This document shows positions 23,585 to 37,200 of a DNA stretch of 64,000 nucleotides, one piece after another (position 1 is the stretch's first letter; each line of letters starts with the position of its first letter). Location of the stretch: NCBI GenBank assembly GCA_013076295.1, contig RQOL01000658.1, positions 4,104,353-4,168,352 of the forward strand, written 5' to 3'. Position numbers and translations under genes: made by a program. The notes below the pieces were generated by a model. It searched no databases. It was not told the DNA's origin and was given only the letters and a program-made list of their open reading frames with translations. The stretch is from Sanderia malayensis (Eukaryota > Cnidaria > Scyphozoa > Semaeostomeae > Pelagiidae).

Positions 23585-25012
23585 ATGGCGACCGTAAATC
23601 CTTCATTGCGAGGCATTTTGGTTTCATGTTCACTACTGAATGCCACTTTACGAAGGTGAAGAGCATCCTATTATATGTCTGCATTATGCTAAGATGGAAA
23701 TATGTGTTAATTTACAAAATGTCTTTGGTTAAACTCATGCATTTCCAATGAAACAATATCTAGGCCCATGCTATGCTATTTTATATCCCTATAACTTTGT
23801 TAAGATTTTTGCAAAAGTTTTAACTTAAATCAAGGTGAGATTTCTAAGGAATTGAATGGTAATAACAATATTCCCTATATTTTCAGATGTGGAGCATATA
23901 AAGAGGTTCATAGACATCTGATAAAGAAAACAATTTTTACCTCAAGTTGGAGAAAGTTTACCACTTCTCCGAAAGCGCAGAACGAAGAACCTTTGCCATT
24001 ACCTGAAGTCGATGGACAACCAAAAGTCTATCCTGAAAAACTGCGAAATATTGTATCAGAAATTGAAAAATTAACTATATCTGAAGTATCTAGCCTCACC
24101 AAGTTACTGAGGGTATTTAATTTTCATTTGTTGCGTTTTGCTAGTCGAATTATTGGGTCAGTATAAATTGAACTCGCAGGGGGATTATGATGGAAATTTT
24201 TGAAATACAAAACATTCTGGCTTGTTTTGTAAGAGTTAGTTCTTAAGGAACTTTAGAAGAGACAGAGAATTTTGGCAAAATAGTTGTTTGAATTGCACAG
24301 GTTCAAATTATATAAGGTTGACTGCATCTAACAAAAGCATAAGGGATTGTTTTTGGATATTAATTATGATCCAAAATGGCAGTCTATTGTTATTATCATT
24401 ATAGGAAACTTTGAATATACAAGATACACCCATGATGCCAATGGGAGGGATGATGCAGATGGGGGCAGCCACAGCACAGGTAGGTAACAGGATGTTTCGC
24501 CCTCAAACCAGTTTGCTCCTATTCAAATTGGTCAATTCGCTCCCTGGAGATAACCGATTCACCCTCTATTGATTTTATTTGCCATCTGGTTAATGTTTTT
24601 GCCTCGATATAATATTGACAGCTGAATTTTTCAACTCCAAGGCCGAACCAGAACCGCCAAAAGAAGAACAAACTGAATTTGCAATCAAGTTACTGAAATT
24701 TGAAGATGGATCAAAAGTAAAACTAATCAAAGAAATAAAAACAATTTTACCAGAGATGAATCTTGTTCAAGTATGATTGCATTTTAGCTGCGAAATAAAT
24801 AATCTTTCAGTTTTATTTTTAGATCAGTTAATTTGACACTTATTGTTGCGAATTGGATGAAATGTGTTTTGAAATTATGGTGATTTTATTTCTAGGCAAA
24901 GAAATTTGTGGAAAGTGCACCAAAATTGGTGAAAGAAAAAGTCACAAAAGAAGAGGCAGAGAAAATCAAGAAACAATTAGAGGCCGTTGGTGCCAGTATA
25001 GAACTAGAATGA
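23585..25012 (+). CDS. MRPL12: Mitochondrial ribosomal protein bL12m, 5 exons
   Basis: Stalk protein of the mitochondrial large ribosomal subunit, which recruits translation factors; in mammals it also binds mitochondrial RNA polymerase. Exons 23585-23655, 23887-24112, 24405-24479, 24642-24770 and 24896-25012 give 205 residues (human 198). The N-terminus is basic, Ser/Thr-rich and nearly free of acidic residues, as expected for a mitochondrial presequence. Next come the L12 dimerisation region ([20 protein letters not shown]), a Met/Gly/Ala hinge encoded by exon 3, and the C-terminal L7/L12 domain with [19 protein letters not shown] and [20 protein letters not shown] at the end. All junctions are GT-AG and in frame. 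A possible AATAAA poly(A) signal is at 25404-25409. Confidence 0.95.
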
Positions 25013-25584
25013 TTTTGTGCCATGATACTTTATGAATTGACACTGTCTCAGTCACAAGCATCATTGGCTGATATCACTTTTGGAATGCAAAAAAGCATGT
25101 ATGCTTTGATAGTTTGATAAATAAGCAATTTCAAAAATTAACCAATACAAAATGTCTTATGAAAACTGTGGAAGACATTTTGAATGTGTTGAATATCAAA
25201 CAGGTTTATATCTTCTCATTATTAGAAATTTTGAATGCTTTCAAGCTGAACCGGTTTCTTATTTGGAAATCTGTGTTGTGAAAAGCAATTGCTGCGAGCA
25301 ATGCAGAAGATACCACTCAACATCTTATCAAATACAAATCATTGTTTCATTTAACAATTCATTGTTGAGACATAAAAATATTAAAGAAAGGGTAGACAAC
25401 AATAATAAATTATACTAGACAATGTACTAAATCATACAGTAAAAAAAGTTGCAAGTGTAACACAAGTTAAGATACTGCAAAAATAGTCTGACATGAATTA
25501 TAAGGCAAATACTGGATACTAGAATATGTAAGTTGGTGAAATACAGATGAAAGACATCATCTGTTTATAGGTAATCTGTTTTTA
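25013..25584. other. Convergent intergenic region, MRPL12 and RhoGDI
   Basis: 572 bp between two facing stop codons. It holds the 3' UTRs of both genes, including AATAAA at 25404-25409 on the plus strand. Nothing else is evident. Confidence 0.5.
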
Positions 25585-27538
25585 TTATTCCCATTCTTTT
25601 TTAATATCAAATCCCCATTCCCATTGCAAATGGACAACCTTGTCATCATCCATAAACTTGCTCTTAACTTGGTAATGACCACGTGCAAGGAGTCCTTTGG
25701 GTGCTTCCTCTGGAGGTGAAGTGTATTCTTGGGATTCTACTTTTGGTCCGTAGCTACCAACCATGTTTGACTGCTTAGCAACTAGAATGAATTGAGATCA
25801 GCAATTGCTATCTTGTAATATGAAAAATCAATTATTGGTTCATAAAACGTTTTGTTAAATCTTTAGCAAGAATAAGAGAATCAAAATTCACAATTGCTCA
25901 AATTTGCCATCTCTGCCATACAACAAAACACGCTTAAGAAGCAAATGTTGTAATTTCAATACAAACAGTTGTTTTGTACCCTCCTTGGCCCTGTTCATGT
26001 GAGATGATCTGGCCCACCAAGGTGGGATAGCTCAGTGAGGTGAGCCCATTTTCAGCTTCTCACTTGGGGGGAATAACTCATCTCTCATATGAACAGGGCC
26101 TTAGCAATTGAGATTTAGCAGTGCATGACTGTATGACTTCATTATATTATTTACTGCTGGTTTACAGCATTAGTATGGCCAGAATGATTATTAATACACC
26201 TACCCCTAATGCCCTTCTTTGTTATAACCTGATGGAATAAGAGACCAGACACAATCTCATGCTGAATCTAAAATAGATAATATTGACAATGAGGTTATCA
26301 GTCAATATTGAATAGCAATGATATTTAATCAACACTAACCACATTCTTGCACGATCTTGAGTAAATTAATTCCTATGACTTTCAACATAGAATGTACAAC
26401 AGATGAGCATCATCAAATAACTGATTGTTACAGATTTGATTTCAACCTGAACATATTTACCTTGAAGATAATTTTCAGCCTATATTCAACCCCCTCTTTG
26501 ATGACAAATGTTGTCTTCTTTAAAGCAGCCAAATCACCTTGAAAAAAGAATAAAATTGAATTACTAAATATAACCTCTTGGATATAAAGATGTTTTTAAT
26601 AAGCAGCTCTTGACTTTTATGCTTGCACATGATTTTTATGCAGAAATTTTATGAAGAATCCTTTTCTACAAATTGGAATCAATTTTGATTTATAAACTAT
26701 TGACACAAGAAAATGTTGGTCAAAATGGAACGTTACATATTAAACTTTCTAACATCCATAAACCTTCTTATAGTTGAGAAGAGCAAGGTCTAAAAATTCT
26801 TAAATACAGGAAAATGATCTTCAAGTGAGATAGTTTACCAGTCAAATCAAAGGATATATCCTCTCTTCCTTCAGACACAAATATCATCTTTTGGACAATG
26901 ACTTTTCTTGGGTCATCAGCTGGACCTACTCAACAAAATTGTTTTACATTAATCAATAGTCACTGTTGGACTTGTTTGTGTTAAAATACAACAGAAGTAG
27001 TATACAATACAACAGCATGTGGTTTTCCCACCAATGCGTAAAGTTTCGCAACTGTGCGAGAAAAAAGTGGACGAAACAGCTCGCTGGTCAACTCACTCAA
27101 AAACAATTGAGCACCTAAGCATAATGCTCTTAAATACAGTCTTTTTCACATTTACATTTCTAAAGAGCCACGAAAAAGAATAGGTAACCTAACCACCTAT
27201 AACAAGGAAATGAAAGGATACGACCCAGAGGAAAACAGCCAGCAGAAAAACTGCGACGGCTCAGTCCACATGTTTACATAAATTACTCTGATAAATTCGG
27301 GACCCCTGTATCTTATTAACAGCAATACCCTTCAAATTAAAGTAAAATAAAAATGAAGAAATAGTTTACCAGTTGCCTGGAGCCCAGCTAAAAGTGTTTG
27401 TTTGTATCGGACAAGAGATTCATCATCCTGATCTTGCTGTTGAATTTCTTGTAATGACTTCTGAGCCGGCGCCTTGTATCCAGGAGTTATTTCTGGATCT
27501 TCGTTATCTATTGGCTGTAAATCCTGACCGTCAGCCAT
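25585..27538 (-). CDS. ARHGDIA: Rho GDP-dissociation inhibitor, 5 coding exons
   Basis: Cytosolic chaperone that extracts prenylated Rho/Rac/Cdc42 from membranes and blocks GDP release. Exons 27370-27538, 26839-26925, 26461-26537, 26204-26267 and 25585-25781 give 197 residues (human RhoGDI-alpha 204). Visible family features are the N-terminal regulatory arm [20 protein letters not shown], the immunoglobulin-like fold segments [13 protein letters not shown] and MVGSYGPK, and the C-terminal [12 protein letters not shown]. An acceptor immediately upstream (exon edge at 27541, TTTCAAG in sense) indicates a 5' UTR intron, so the ORF extending upstream to 27808 is not protein. Invertebrates usually have a single RhoGDI, so the alpha/beta/gamma label is only nominal. 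Confidence 0.95.
25986..26102. repeat. Short inverted-repeat element (MITE-like)
   Basis: About 115 bp in RhoGDI intron 4, bounded by GGCCCTGTTCATGTGAGATGA and an imperfect complement ending at 26100. No clear target duplication is visible. Confidence 0.5.
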
Positions 27539-27541
27539 CGC

Positions 27542-29106
27542 CTTGAAAGAATAAGATACAAAATTGAGAAAATGTCTACTAGAAGGAATGATGAGACGAA
27601 AGTTTGCAAACAAAGTCCAATTTTCGAGAAGCAAACCAGCAGGAAATGTGCACCCCTCAGCTGAGAAAAGACTCCGCCTAAATTGCGCAGAGTGAAGGAA
27701 AAGACCTGGAACTAGCGTTAGAAAGCTCCTCCGCATTCCGGAAAACACAATTCCATGCACATTCATTTTGACAACATTGTGGCTTCTTCTGGCTTCGCTG
27801 GCGATCAAAAATGGATTTGACCGCTATTCTATTTTCACATTTAAAACGTTAGGTATTATGATGAACAACAAGCATGTGGCCCATTGGTGTAGCAACTTTT
27901 TCCATTCCCCTATTCCTCCCGCCCAGCGCCGGCGCCCAGCCCATGCCCAACTCTAGCACTTTCATGCCTTTACACGTTTTTTATAAGAAAGTATTTTTTC
28001 AGCCCAGATCTCAAACTTTCTCAGCTATTTCCGAATTTCAGTGGTAAAACTTTCTTAGTCTTTCTTAGAATAATGTGACCAGTTTTGTGTTACTGTGCGG
28101 GCGCGAGAAGGCGTCGTTTCATCAAACTAGGGTTTCCTTTTCGCACCCGAACTCACATTTGCCTGGTTGGGTAATTTCCGTTTGAAGACACGAGAATCTA
28201 AATTTTTCAACTTTGCTATGTTTTACAAATCCAGTACAACCTTCTTAACTTTTTTACCAGTCGATTCGATCCCTACTTTCTTATAAAACAGCTTTCTTAT
28301 AAAAAAACGTTTAGTTTGGTCTTCAATATCACACACTCTTGTTGACCGATAATTCAAAAAAAGTTTCCTAGTAACTGTAAAATTGTAAACATGCATTTCG
28401 CTTTTTCGGATGTAAACATTACTATAACCATCGTCTTCTATTTCATTGATTAAATACCTACCCAGTTAGCTTAAACCAATAATTTGAGCATTGTTGCGAA
28501 AGAAATCACAGAAAAATTACCGAGACTGCGCAGGAGCAGCGTGAAATTGTAATCGATTAAACAATAAAAACGCATAAAATTTATTTTGTTCTTGCTTTCC
28601 ACGAGCGCTTTTGTTAAGCTTACTTGAGAATTTTAATAACCCCCCTCTTCTGGGACCTCAATAATCAAATAAGCCCCCCGGGGGGCTTGATAGAGCTTTT
28701 ACTGTATGCATATGTGCGCATGTATGTCTGCTTGCTCAATAATAAAATCCAAGCAATGAACAATGAACCATTTTAATTTCCAATTTCAAGCTGACTTCAT
28801 ATCGAATAAAGATCTATAAATATAATTTGTTGCAAATGCTTATTTACAACTTTCCAACAAATGATACAATAGTTATTGCAAAGGAAAACAGCTTTTTCTC
28901 TACTATATGATTGCGAATAATTAAAGATCCACAAAAGAAGACAACTTACGACACATACAGGTTGTTGACACTGACAATAAAGAAAGAGGGAGATATAGAT
29001 TAAGTGCACTAACATAAACATTTGAAATCTGTAAGTTTTAGAAAAATTCAAAGTGAAATAATGTACTAGGTGTAAGTCAAAGCTATAGTTATAAATGTAT
29101 CATCAT
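27542..29106. other. Intergenic region, RhoGDI 5' flank and PDI 3' flank
   Basis: 1.56 kb containing the RhoGDI promoter and a probable non-coding first exon, and the 3' UTR of PDI. An 18-bp perfect GC-centred palindrome (AAGCCCCCCGGGGGGCTT) is at 28671-28688. I see no ORF with coding character. Confidence 0.5.
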
Positions 29107-32100
29107 TTATAACTCATCTTTTACTTGACCCTCTTCTTCTTCCTCACCCTCTCCCTCTGGTGGCATCTCCCCTTCAGCTTCCTCACCTTCTTCCTGAGCA
29201 GGCGTGCCGCTGTCTTTGCCTTCGGAATCAATGAACTTGACAAAAGCATCAAACTCCCGGGCACCACTGTAGTCTACAACTGGCCCTTCTTTTGGGAAGT
29301 ATTTGATGGTTGGGAAACTGGAAACTTTAACAGATTCAACTTCATTGACAGTAGAGTCCATTTTGGCAATCAAAACATCTTTGCTGTCTTTGTACTTCTC
29401 ACCAAGTTGATCCCAGATTGGGGCAAGTTGTTTGCAGTGACCACACCATGGGGCATCTAGAGAGAACATTGAACAGTTGAAAAGGGGATAATCGTAATTA
29501 ACTAAAAATCACTGCACCTACAAATAGCTGTAGCATCTATGATACAGAATTACTTCTCATCTTCATTGCAAGCACTTATAGTGCAAAAGGAATAAAATAA
29601 TAAATTGAGCATGTCTGACTAGAATAATGAACACTTACAGAATTCAACAAAGACTGCTCTGGATTTATCATTGACAACTTCATCAAAGTTCTTTCCAACA
29701 AGTGTTTTAACTGGCTTAGCGTCCCAGTCAGCTGGTACTTCCTCCGACATAAGATGGGGCTACAAAATGAAAAATAGGTATAATATACAAAACAATATAG
29801 CTGCATATTTATATGAATAATTAAAAGTGAATAAAAACTCAAATACCATAATAAAGTGATGCTATATATTTGCACCAACTGCAACTATACAATGAATTTA
29901 GTGATTTATGACTTTAAGCATAGTATAACATGAATAAATGCAGGAGTGATATTTTCTCTTCAACCTACCTTCAATTTTCCATCAACATAATCTTGTACGA
30001 ATGCGGTTATAGCTTCAGAAGTGATGTCACTGGTTGGGGGCTTGTATTTGACCATATCCTCGGCAAGGTTAATGAGACGGACAGTTGGGACTTCATCTGA
30101 CTTGATGGCAAAGAACTCCATGATCCTGCTGTTATCTTCAACATCAGTGTTAATGTAGATGAAGAGAACTTTTCCCTTGAATGCCTTGGCAACATCAGAG
30201 AATGAGTCCAAAGTCTCCTTGAAAGTATCTGCCTTTTTGCTGAGGAACATGAGGATATGACTTTTCACATCACCACCAAAGATCTTTGCTGCAGTCTAAC
30301 ATTGAATAAACAAATGTCAGAATTTATTAGGTCAACATATACTCATATACAGCATATACATAAATGTAAAACAAATAATGTAATTATGCCTAATTATTTT
30401 TAATTATTCTTCACATTTACTACTGAAGAAACAAATGTGAAAAATTTTGATGGGACCTTTTATGGGACGATTTCTTTGAGATAATGCACAAGAATATGAG
30501 AAATTATTCACGATGTTTTTTAAAATAAAAATTAAGTTAAAACAATTGCTATACTATAAAATATTGACTAATATAACAAAAGTGGGTAGCACACCTCATC
30601 GCTGAATTCCGTGACAAGTTCATTGCGTTCCATGCCAACAAATTTCTTGATTTCATCTGCATTGAATGCACCACTGAAGGTTGCTTTTCCATCATCAAAC
30701 TTGCAAAAAAGAGCAAAATCATTTTCTTACTGCAATCCAAGCTTTAAGACAATGTCAACACAAGCGACATAGCAACATAATAATAGTGACCACAACACAA
30801 GGTTACCCAACCAACATAATGCTATATGAAAATGCCTCATGCTTCAAATAAGCTTCTATTGATATAAATTCAACAATCTGAAGAGCATGTAAAAATAAAA
30901 TACCTTCTTGAATAGGACAACTGCTGGTTTCTTGTCCTCTGCAAAGGTTTTTATGCTATCGGCATCAGTTGTAATTCCAAATTCAACATCATCCAATTCA
31001 GAAGCAGCTTGAAGGAAAGCCTTGGCATCATCTGATTCCACATCAGCAAAGAAACCGATCACTGCAACACTTCTTGCATCAATGAATGCTTTTGTTTCAT
31101 CTGATGTAGCCAATGTTTGTGCTGGTGGGCCAGTTTTTTTCTTCAACCAAGTGACAATTTCTTCACTAGTTCTGCCACCTATTGTTTAAGTTAAATACTG
31201 TTAGATAAATCTATTTACTGTCTCCTTGTAAATTCAATATAATCCTTGTATTGAAGGTACAACAAATTTATCAACATGTCATGTCAACACATGCTGCTAT
31301 CTTTACAAAGTTATGTGTTATATTGCTTTGTAAAAGAAATCAATATTTTCAATCAATAGATCACTATCAAAATACTAGCAACACTTTTGCTGTTTTGCCA
31401 CCATAAATACAAAAAATTCTTTTTCAAATGAGTATGGTAGAGATTGAGATGGCAAATTTGCTCTTTCCTTGAAAGAATTCAATGTTGTAACCTGCAGGTT
31501 TCAGGTAACACCAATTCCTATAACTATTCGTGTACTGGCTGTGACATCTGTACTTGACAAAGGAGCATGAAAAGCATGTATAATACATGCTTTGAAAATA
31601 ACCTGTTTGTTTCAAATTAGAAGCTGGGTGACTTAAAAGTTAGAAGTTTTAGACTTCAAATCCCCAATTCCTTTTGTTTTCAATTTCATAAAAAACGTAG
31701 TGCTGGAGGAAGCATTATTTGCAAATAATTGAAAATTTGATGTGGACGGATACATAAGTTATCAAGGATAAATTTCTTTCATATGAACTAGGTTTAATTC
31801 TTTTGACAATATCAAAAACATTTGAATTGAAAAAAATAGAAGCAGGTGATATTAAATTTTGAACGGCTCCATTAACAAAGAACACCTGACGATACAAACA
31901 CCACACAGCATTTAGGCCACGTGTACTTGTCATACAACACAGAGCAAACAAAATTAATTCATCCTCGATATGCCACGATTTGAAACAAAATCGGACAAAT
32001 CAAAGACAATGGCAATGATTTATTAATAACCCTAAAATCTGAGGTAATTACAATAGAAATAATACCTTGAAAGTCAGAAGCTTTTCCATCCTTGAAGAAC

Positions 32101-32681
32101 TTGATGGTTGGAAAGCCCTCTACTTTGAATTTTTCTGCAAGTTTGCTCTCAACTGTGGCGTCAACCTTAGCGAGTTTGATTTCGGATTTTTCTTCTTTCA
32201 ATTTTCCTGCAGCTTTCGCATATTCAGGCTCCAAAGATTGACAATGTCCACACCAAGGTGCGTCTGAAACATAACATTAATCCAACATATATAAGTAGAA
32301 TATTCCTTGAACTTTAATATTTCGGACACACGCACTTTCTACATAAACATTTTTTCCTGTGAAATGGCAGGCACGTGTAATATGAATAAAATGTAATATG
32401 TAATATGTTTTCTATGAAATCTGTTGTAAATTTCAAAATAACAAAGAAAAATTCCACAAACAAAGATTATCAAGTCTACGGTAAGATATTGGAAAACTAT
32501 CCAAATGATTAGCAAAAAAAGGGTAGTTATTAATATGATACTCACAGAATTCAACCAAGACTAAAGCTTCAGGAGTGACTACTTCGTCAAAATTCTCTGT
32601 TGTGAGAACTAAGACATCTTTCTCTTCTTTAATTTCACAAAGAACAGCCCCAACAAACAGTGCCAGAACTATCAGCTTCAT
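29107..32681 (-). CDS. P4HB: Protein disulfide isomerase A1 (PDI), 7 coding exons
   Basis: ER oxidoreductase that forms and shuffles disulfides and is the beta subunit of prolyl 4-hydroxylase. Exons 32546-32681, 32066-32263, 30904-31178, 30595-30699, 29969-30295, 29639-29759 and 29107-29456 give 503 residues (human 508), all in frame with GT-AG borders. A hydrophobic signal peptide ([15 protein letters not shown]) is followed by thioredoxin domains a, b, b' and a', with active sites WCGHC at residues 49-53 and 391-395, an acidic Glu-rich tail and terminal KDEL for ER retrieval. The ATG at 32681 is preferred over an in-frame ATG at 32702 because it places the signal peptide at the N-terminus; the longer form would add seven residues. 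Confidence 0.97.
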
Positions 32682-32845
32682 TTTGTCGACGTTTTTATTC
32701 AATACTAGTAGTTTATTTCAAAGAAAAAGAGCAGCAACTCGTCGAGACGTCTACTTGCTTTCCGAAGTCAACTCAAAGAGGACATACGTGTCTTTCCACG
32801 AACAGGAAAGCTTTTATGTTTTCGAGCATGCGCACTTGTTTTTAT

Positions 32846-32864
32846 CGTGTTGAGCAGCAATTGG
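32846..32864 (-). promoter_or_regulatory. ER stress response element (ERSE)-like site upstream of PDI
   Basis: In the PDI sense strand the site reads CCAAT, nine bases, then ACACG. The vertebrate ERSE consensus is CCAAT-N9-CCACG, so there is one mismatch with exact spacing. It lies about 165 bp upstream of the PDI start codon, a usual place for ERSEs in ER chaperone genes. That NF-Y, ATF6 or XBP1 bind it is inference. Confidence 0.5.
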
Positions 32865-34280
32865 TCGATATTTTTCTGTTATAACCCATCAATGTATTCC
32901 GTTTGTTTTTTTAATGATTTTATGTTGTAATTAAGTTCAAATACGGACACAATATCATGATTTATGACCACATATAATATAACCAAAGAGGATGAAACAA
33001 ACAAGTTTTAAGCAGGATTGGATCAATGTTTCTTTGAGAAATTAGTTCTGCGCATGCGGAATTGTCTCGGGCAGTGTTCAAACCAACAAGCAACCTGCTG
33101 AACACGGGCAATTTCGAGAGGGGCCACTGGCTGAAGATTTAGTAATTACAAAAATATATCAACTAACGCATATTATTTAAAAGTTTCAAGGATTGCTTTC
33201 AATTGTCCAGATCTAAGAATTCAACTAAGATTCGTATTCTTTATTATGAAGCTTACAAATTCCTTTTTGGTCTCGTCGAGAGTAATTTAGTAACAAAACG
33301 GCACTGACTAAATTGCCCCACTTTGATCTACGGGAGCAAATATACTTATTCTGGCTGTTAACATAATTCATTATCGTTCCGCAAAATTCTCTTCTTTTGT
33401 GAAGCATTGTTGACTTTGATGAAACAACATTTTATCAGGCAAGCAGATGTTGAGAAAAGAAACCTGTTTCTGACTGAGAGTGCAGACTGGATGAAATGTA
33501 ATTACCAAGAGGCTCTTGGAATCAACTGAGAATTTGCCAACTCTTTGATTGTGTTGAGAAAAGAAAAGTTAACAAAGGCATTACCATTATCATTGCAATG
33601 ATCGTTTTATAGTAATTGTCGTCATAATCGCCATAATCGTGTAGCCACAGCAATTGTTTATCGTTGTGATTTATCACAGAAAGGAATGGAAAAGAAATGT
33701 CCAATCCGGGAATTTTTTAGGGATTTATAAGATGGGGATTGTCGTTGATTTTTGACAAAAGAATTGGATTTTCAGTCGAGATGCATTGAAGTTGTTTGAT
33801 TTTCACTTAAATGCATTTGTATAACAGCATAATTATCACAAAAACAATGACTTCTAAAAACATAGCACAAAAATACTGAGATTAATTACAGAACTGGAAT
33901 AAAGTATGGTAGGTAATTCCGAGTGATTCTACCTTTTCTTAAAACAACATTGAGTAATTTTATAAAATTGTGTAAACAAAATCAGAAAAATCGAAATGTT
34001 ACGAAAAAAGCAACGATAAAAAACTGCAAATGATTAACTGATTCAGGTGTTGGTTAAGGTATCAAAACTTCGTGATAAAAATATCCTAATTCAATCGAAA
34101 GTCTTCAAAACTACATAAAGTCATAAAAATTCAAAAATAAATAAACGAGTGTGATTCCCATCAGACATGATCAAACGACCTAGAAAGAAATAAAACAAAT
34201 ACTTCAAGTGCTTACCCCTTGCACAGTAAGGTATTGAAATAGGTTTTAGCATGAAACAAGTAACTGAATCCGGGTGCTAC
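32865..34280. other. Intergenic region, PDI 5' flank and coiled-coil gene 3' flank
   Basis: 1.4 kb of AT-rich DNA upstream of PDI and downstream of the stop codon of the giant coiled-coil gene. No ORF, repeat array or RNA gene is recognisable. Confidence 0.5.
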
Positions 34281-37200
34281 TTACACAACTTCTTCTCCTT
34301 TGATAGAATAGTGCTCAGTCGTCTTGCGCGCCTCGGCAAAGTCAAGTCCACGTGTCTTTAGCGTCAGCGCCCTCACAGCGGCATCAGCACGCTCAGTGGC
34401 CTCATCTACGTCAAACTGAGCGTTCTTGTATTTCGAGGTGATAACCATTGCCTGGGATTCCTAATAAACATAATAATAAAGGTTAATAAAACAAAACGTA
34501 GCAAAAACTCCTACAGGTTAATAAAACCAACAGGCCACTGGACAATAATTAACCTTCATATTATATTTCATGGTGACAAACCATTCTATTCCTGATTATA
34601 CAGCTTCTACGTTCTTTATTTATCAGCCCCTTAATTCTTTGTTATTGTTGTAAAGGTTGTTGTTGTTGTTAAAGGAAACGGACTTACGTACAACAATCAC
34701 GTGATCTATGGTGTTTAACGGTAAACTTATAAAGAATTAGATAGGAAAATGGAGAGATAGAAAGGAGGTAGAGTCTTGGATGTATAACCAAAACAGTTGG
34801 TTTAGCTTGAGGATATTATGTTTTGTATATATTGTGAAGAAAAGTAAAAGGCTTCAGTTGTTATTTTGCCTATTCCAGCCCTGAATACAACAGTTATATT
34901 TATTAGTTTTTGTTTTGTCACTTCACTGTATCACTTAATCACTCCTGTGTATACTAAACTGATTAGCCATGACATTCACTTATCACCCTTTCGATTCATT
35001 AGGCTAACCAACAGCACTGCAATATAAAAATCCAAGTGAATGAAGTTGGCATAAACTCACCGCCCCTCCAAGCCGTGCCTTCATCTTCTTCATCTTCAAC
35101 TGTAGAGCCTCGTTTTCAGCTCTGGCAAGTTCGGCCGCTCGTTTCCATTCCTCCAGGTCGATTTCCAACTTCGACACAATGCGTTCGTATTTCTCTTCAA
35201 ACCTCTGAAATCCCTTCGTCTGATGAAGAACGCTCGAAAGATCCTCTTCAAGCTCTGCGTTCTGTGGAGCAAAACAAAAATGAAAACATTATTTGCATTT
35301 GATCCATCGAGATAACACCAAGAAAAACGCAAAACCTTTCGTCGAATACCAAGCTAATGTTTTGTGAAGCTTACAAAACGAGTTTAAGAGAAATTCCAGC
35401 AAAAACACAGAAAAGTCAAATCCTCCAGCCATGGAATCCAGTAACAGCATTGCCTTTCAAAGTTTGAATCTAACTGTGTAAATGCTGAAATTGCAGTGGC
35501 TACCATGTACTTCTGTTGCCTTTGTTCAATTTACCATTTCTCAATAGGTATAAACAATAGATCGTATGGGCGGAAACCTTCTTCAGAGGTGAGTGCATAT
35601 AGCTCACTTTGAAAGACTCCGTGAATCAAATGATAGAGGCGCATGCGTATATGCGCACAAGCGTCACTTACATTTAATTTATATTCCAAACATAGAGTGT
35701 GTTAAGGAATAGAGATTCGGAATGTTGCTAAGTTACCTGACGCTGGAGGGTTCGCACTTGGTTCTTCAACTGTTTAACATCAACATCTTCGAGTCCAACC
35801 AACCGAACCTGCGTCTCTCTTAACTCCTTCTCTGTTTGCTCTTTCAATTTCTTCGCCTCGCTTTCGAGATTCATGTACTTTCGTAACATTCCTCGAACTT
35901 CATTCAACTGATAATATAAAACACATAAAATGTCTATCAGTAGAAGCAAGTAAAAGAGAATCTAACAATGTTGATAAATTTGTTTATAAAATCTGCATGA
36001 AGACCTCCTCTTATATCACTCTATTTACATCTCAATTGATTAAAAAAAAAACACTTTAAATGCTTGTAGAAGAAAATAAAGTAACGCAAAAATAATATGA
36101 AATGCTTCATTAAAATTTAACTCCTCGTTGCTTTCAATTATTAAGCCTTGGATCATGGTTGAATTAAGATTTCGCAACCAGTTTTAGATTAACGTTGCAA
36201 CTGCTCAACGCAAAAGTGATCAAAATAACGGAGCTGGTTAACTTTTAATCGTAATTATGACAAATAACATAATTTCACCTCGGTAAGATAAGACTTGGAT
36301 TTCTCTTCAGAAGTCTTTGCGCTAGCTTCTAACTCTTCAACCTCGGCTCGAAGATTATCAATCTCGATTTCATTCTTCAATCGTATGCCCTCCAAATCAA
36401 TAGCTCTCGTCTCAACGTGGTCAAGTCTGGAAATGCTATCCTCTGCTTCACCTGCAACCCGCTTCTTCATTCGCTCGGCCTAAAAATTGCGCAAAAACAA
36501 CAAGAATATCAGCATAAACATAAAGATAAACATGAACACGATAAACAAAGAATAAATAAAAAGATAAACATCTTGAATGTAAAAGCATACACTATCAATA
36601 CAATAAAAAGCAAACATGAATATAAATCATATAGGTATATGAACATAAAAATGATAAATACAAAGTTCACCGTCATTTTCCTTCGCAGCTCAGAGAGAGA
36701 TGACAATTTGGCAGATGACAAAAGGGATTAAATTGCGATATAATACAAACAACGACACAGTTTACCCTTTCGAGATTGCTTTGCAGTGCATCGATTTGCT
36801 TGAAGCATTCTCTCACTCGTTTTTCGCATCTTGCAAGAGCATCACTTGTGTGAGCATGAGATACTTTCTCTTCTTCGAAAAATCCTTGAGTTTCCTTCAA
36901 TAACAATGATCAAATGGGAGTTATGTTGGAGTGTAGTTGAGTTGAAGGTTGGTAGGGGGTGTGATTGAATGCAAACAACAAACCTTCAGCTTTATCTGTA
37001 GCTTCTTATTGTTTTTAGAAAATTCGGCATTCGACTGAAATTGAGAGAGAAATCTAGTTTTATTCATCTTAACCACATAGTACTGACATTCCCAGATGGT
37101 TATTTGCTGATCCAATTTGCTAACCTCGCTGAGCATCTCAACTTGCGCCTGTAACTGCGCCAACAGGTCACTCATTCTCGACTTATGTCGGGCATAATCT

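Noticed and set aside
26020..26060. tRNA-like A box (TAGCTCAGTGAGG)
   Set aside because: There is no matching B box or cloverleaf. It falls inside a short inverted-repeat element.
27539..27808. N-terminal extension of the RhoGDI ORF
   Set aside because: It crosses a good splice acceptor just before the family-typical start and has no similarity to RhoGDI, so it is 5' UTR intron.
32682..32702. Upstream in-frame ATG of PDI (seven extra residues)
   Set aside because: It would push the signal peptide inward. The internal ATG gives a standard signal peptide and length.
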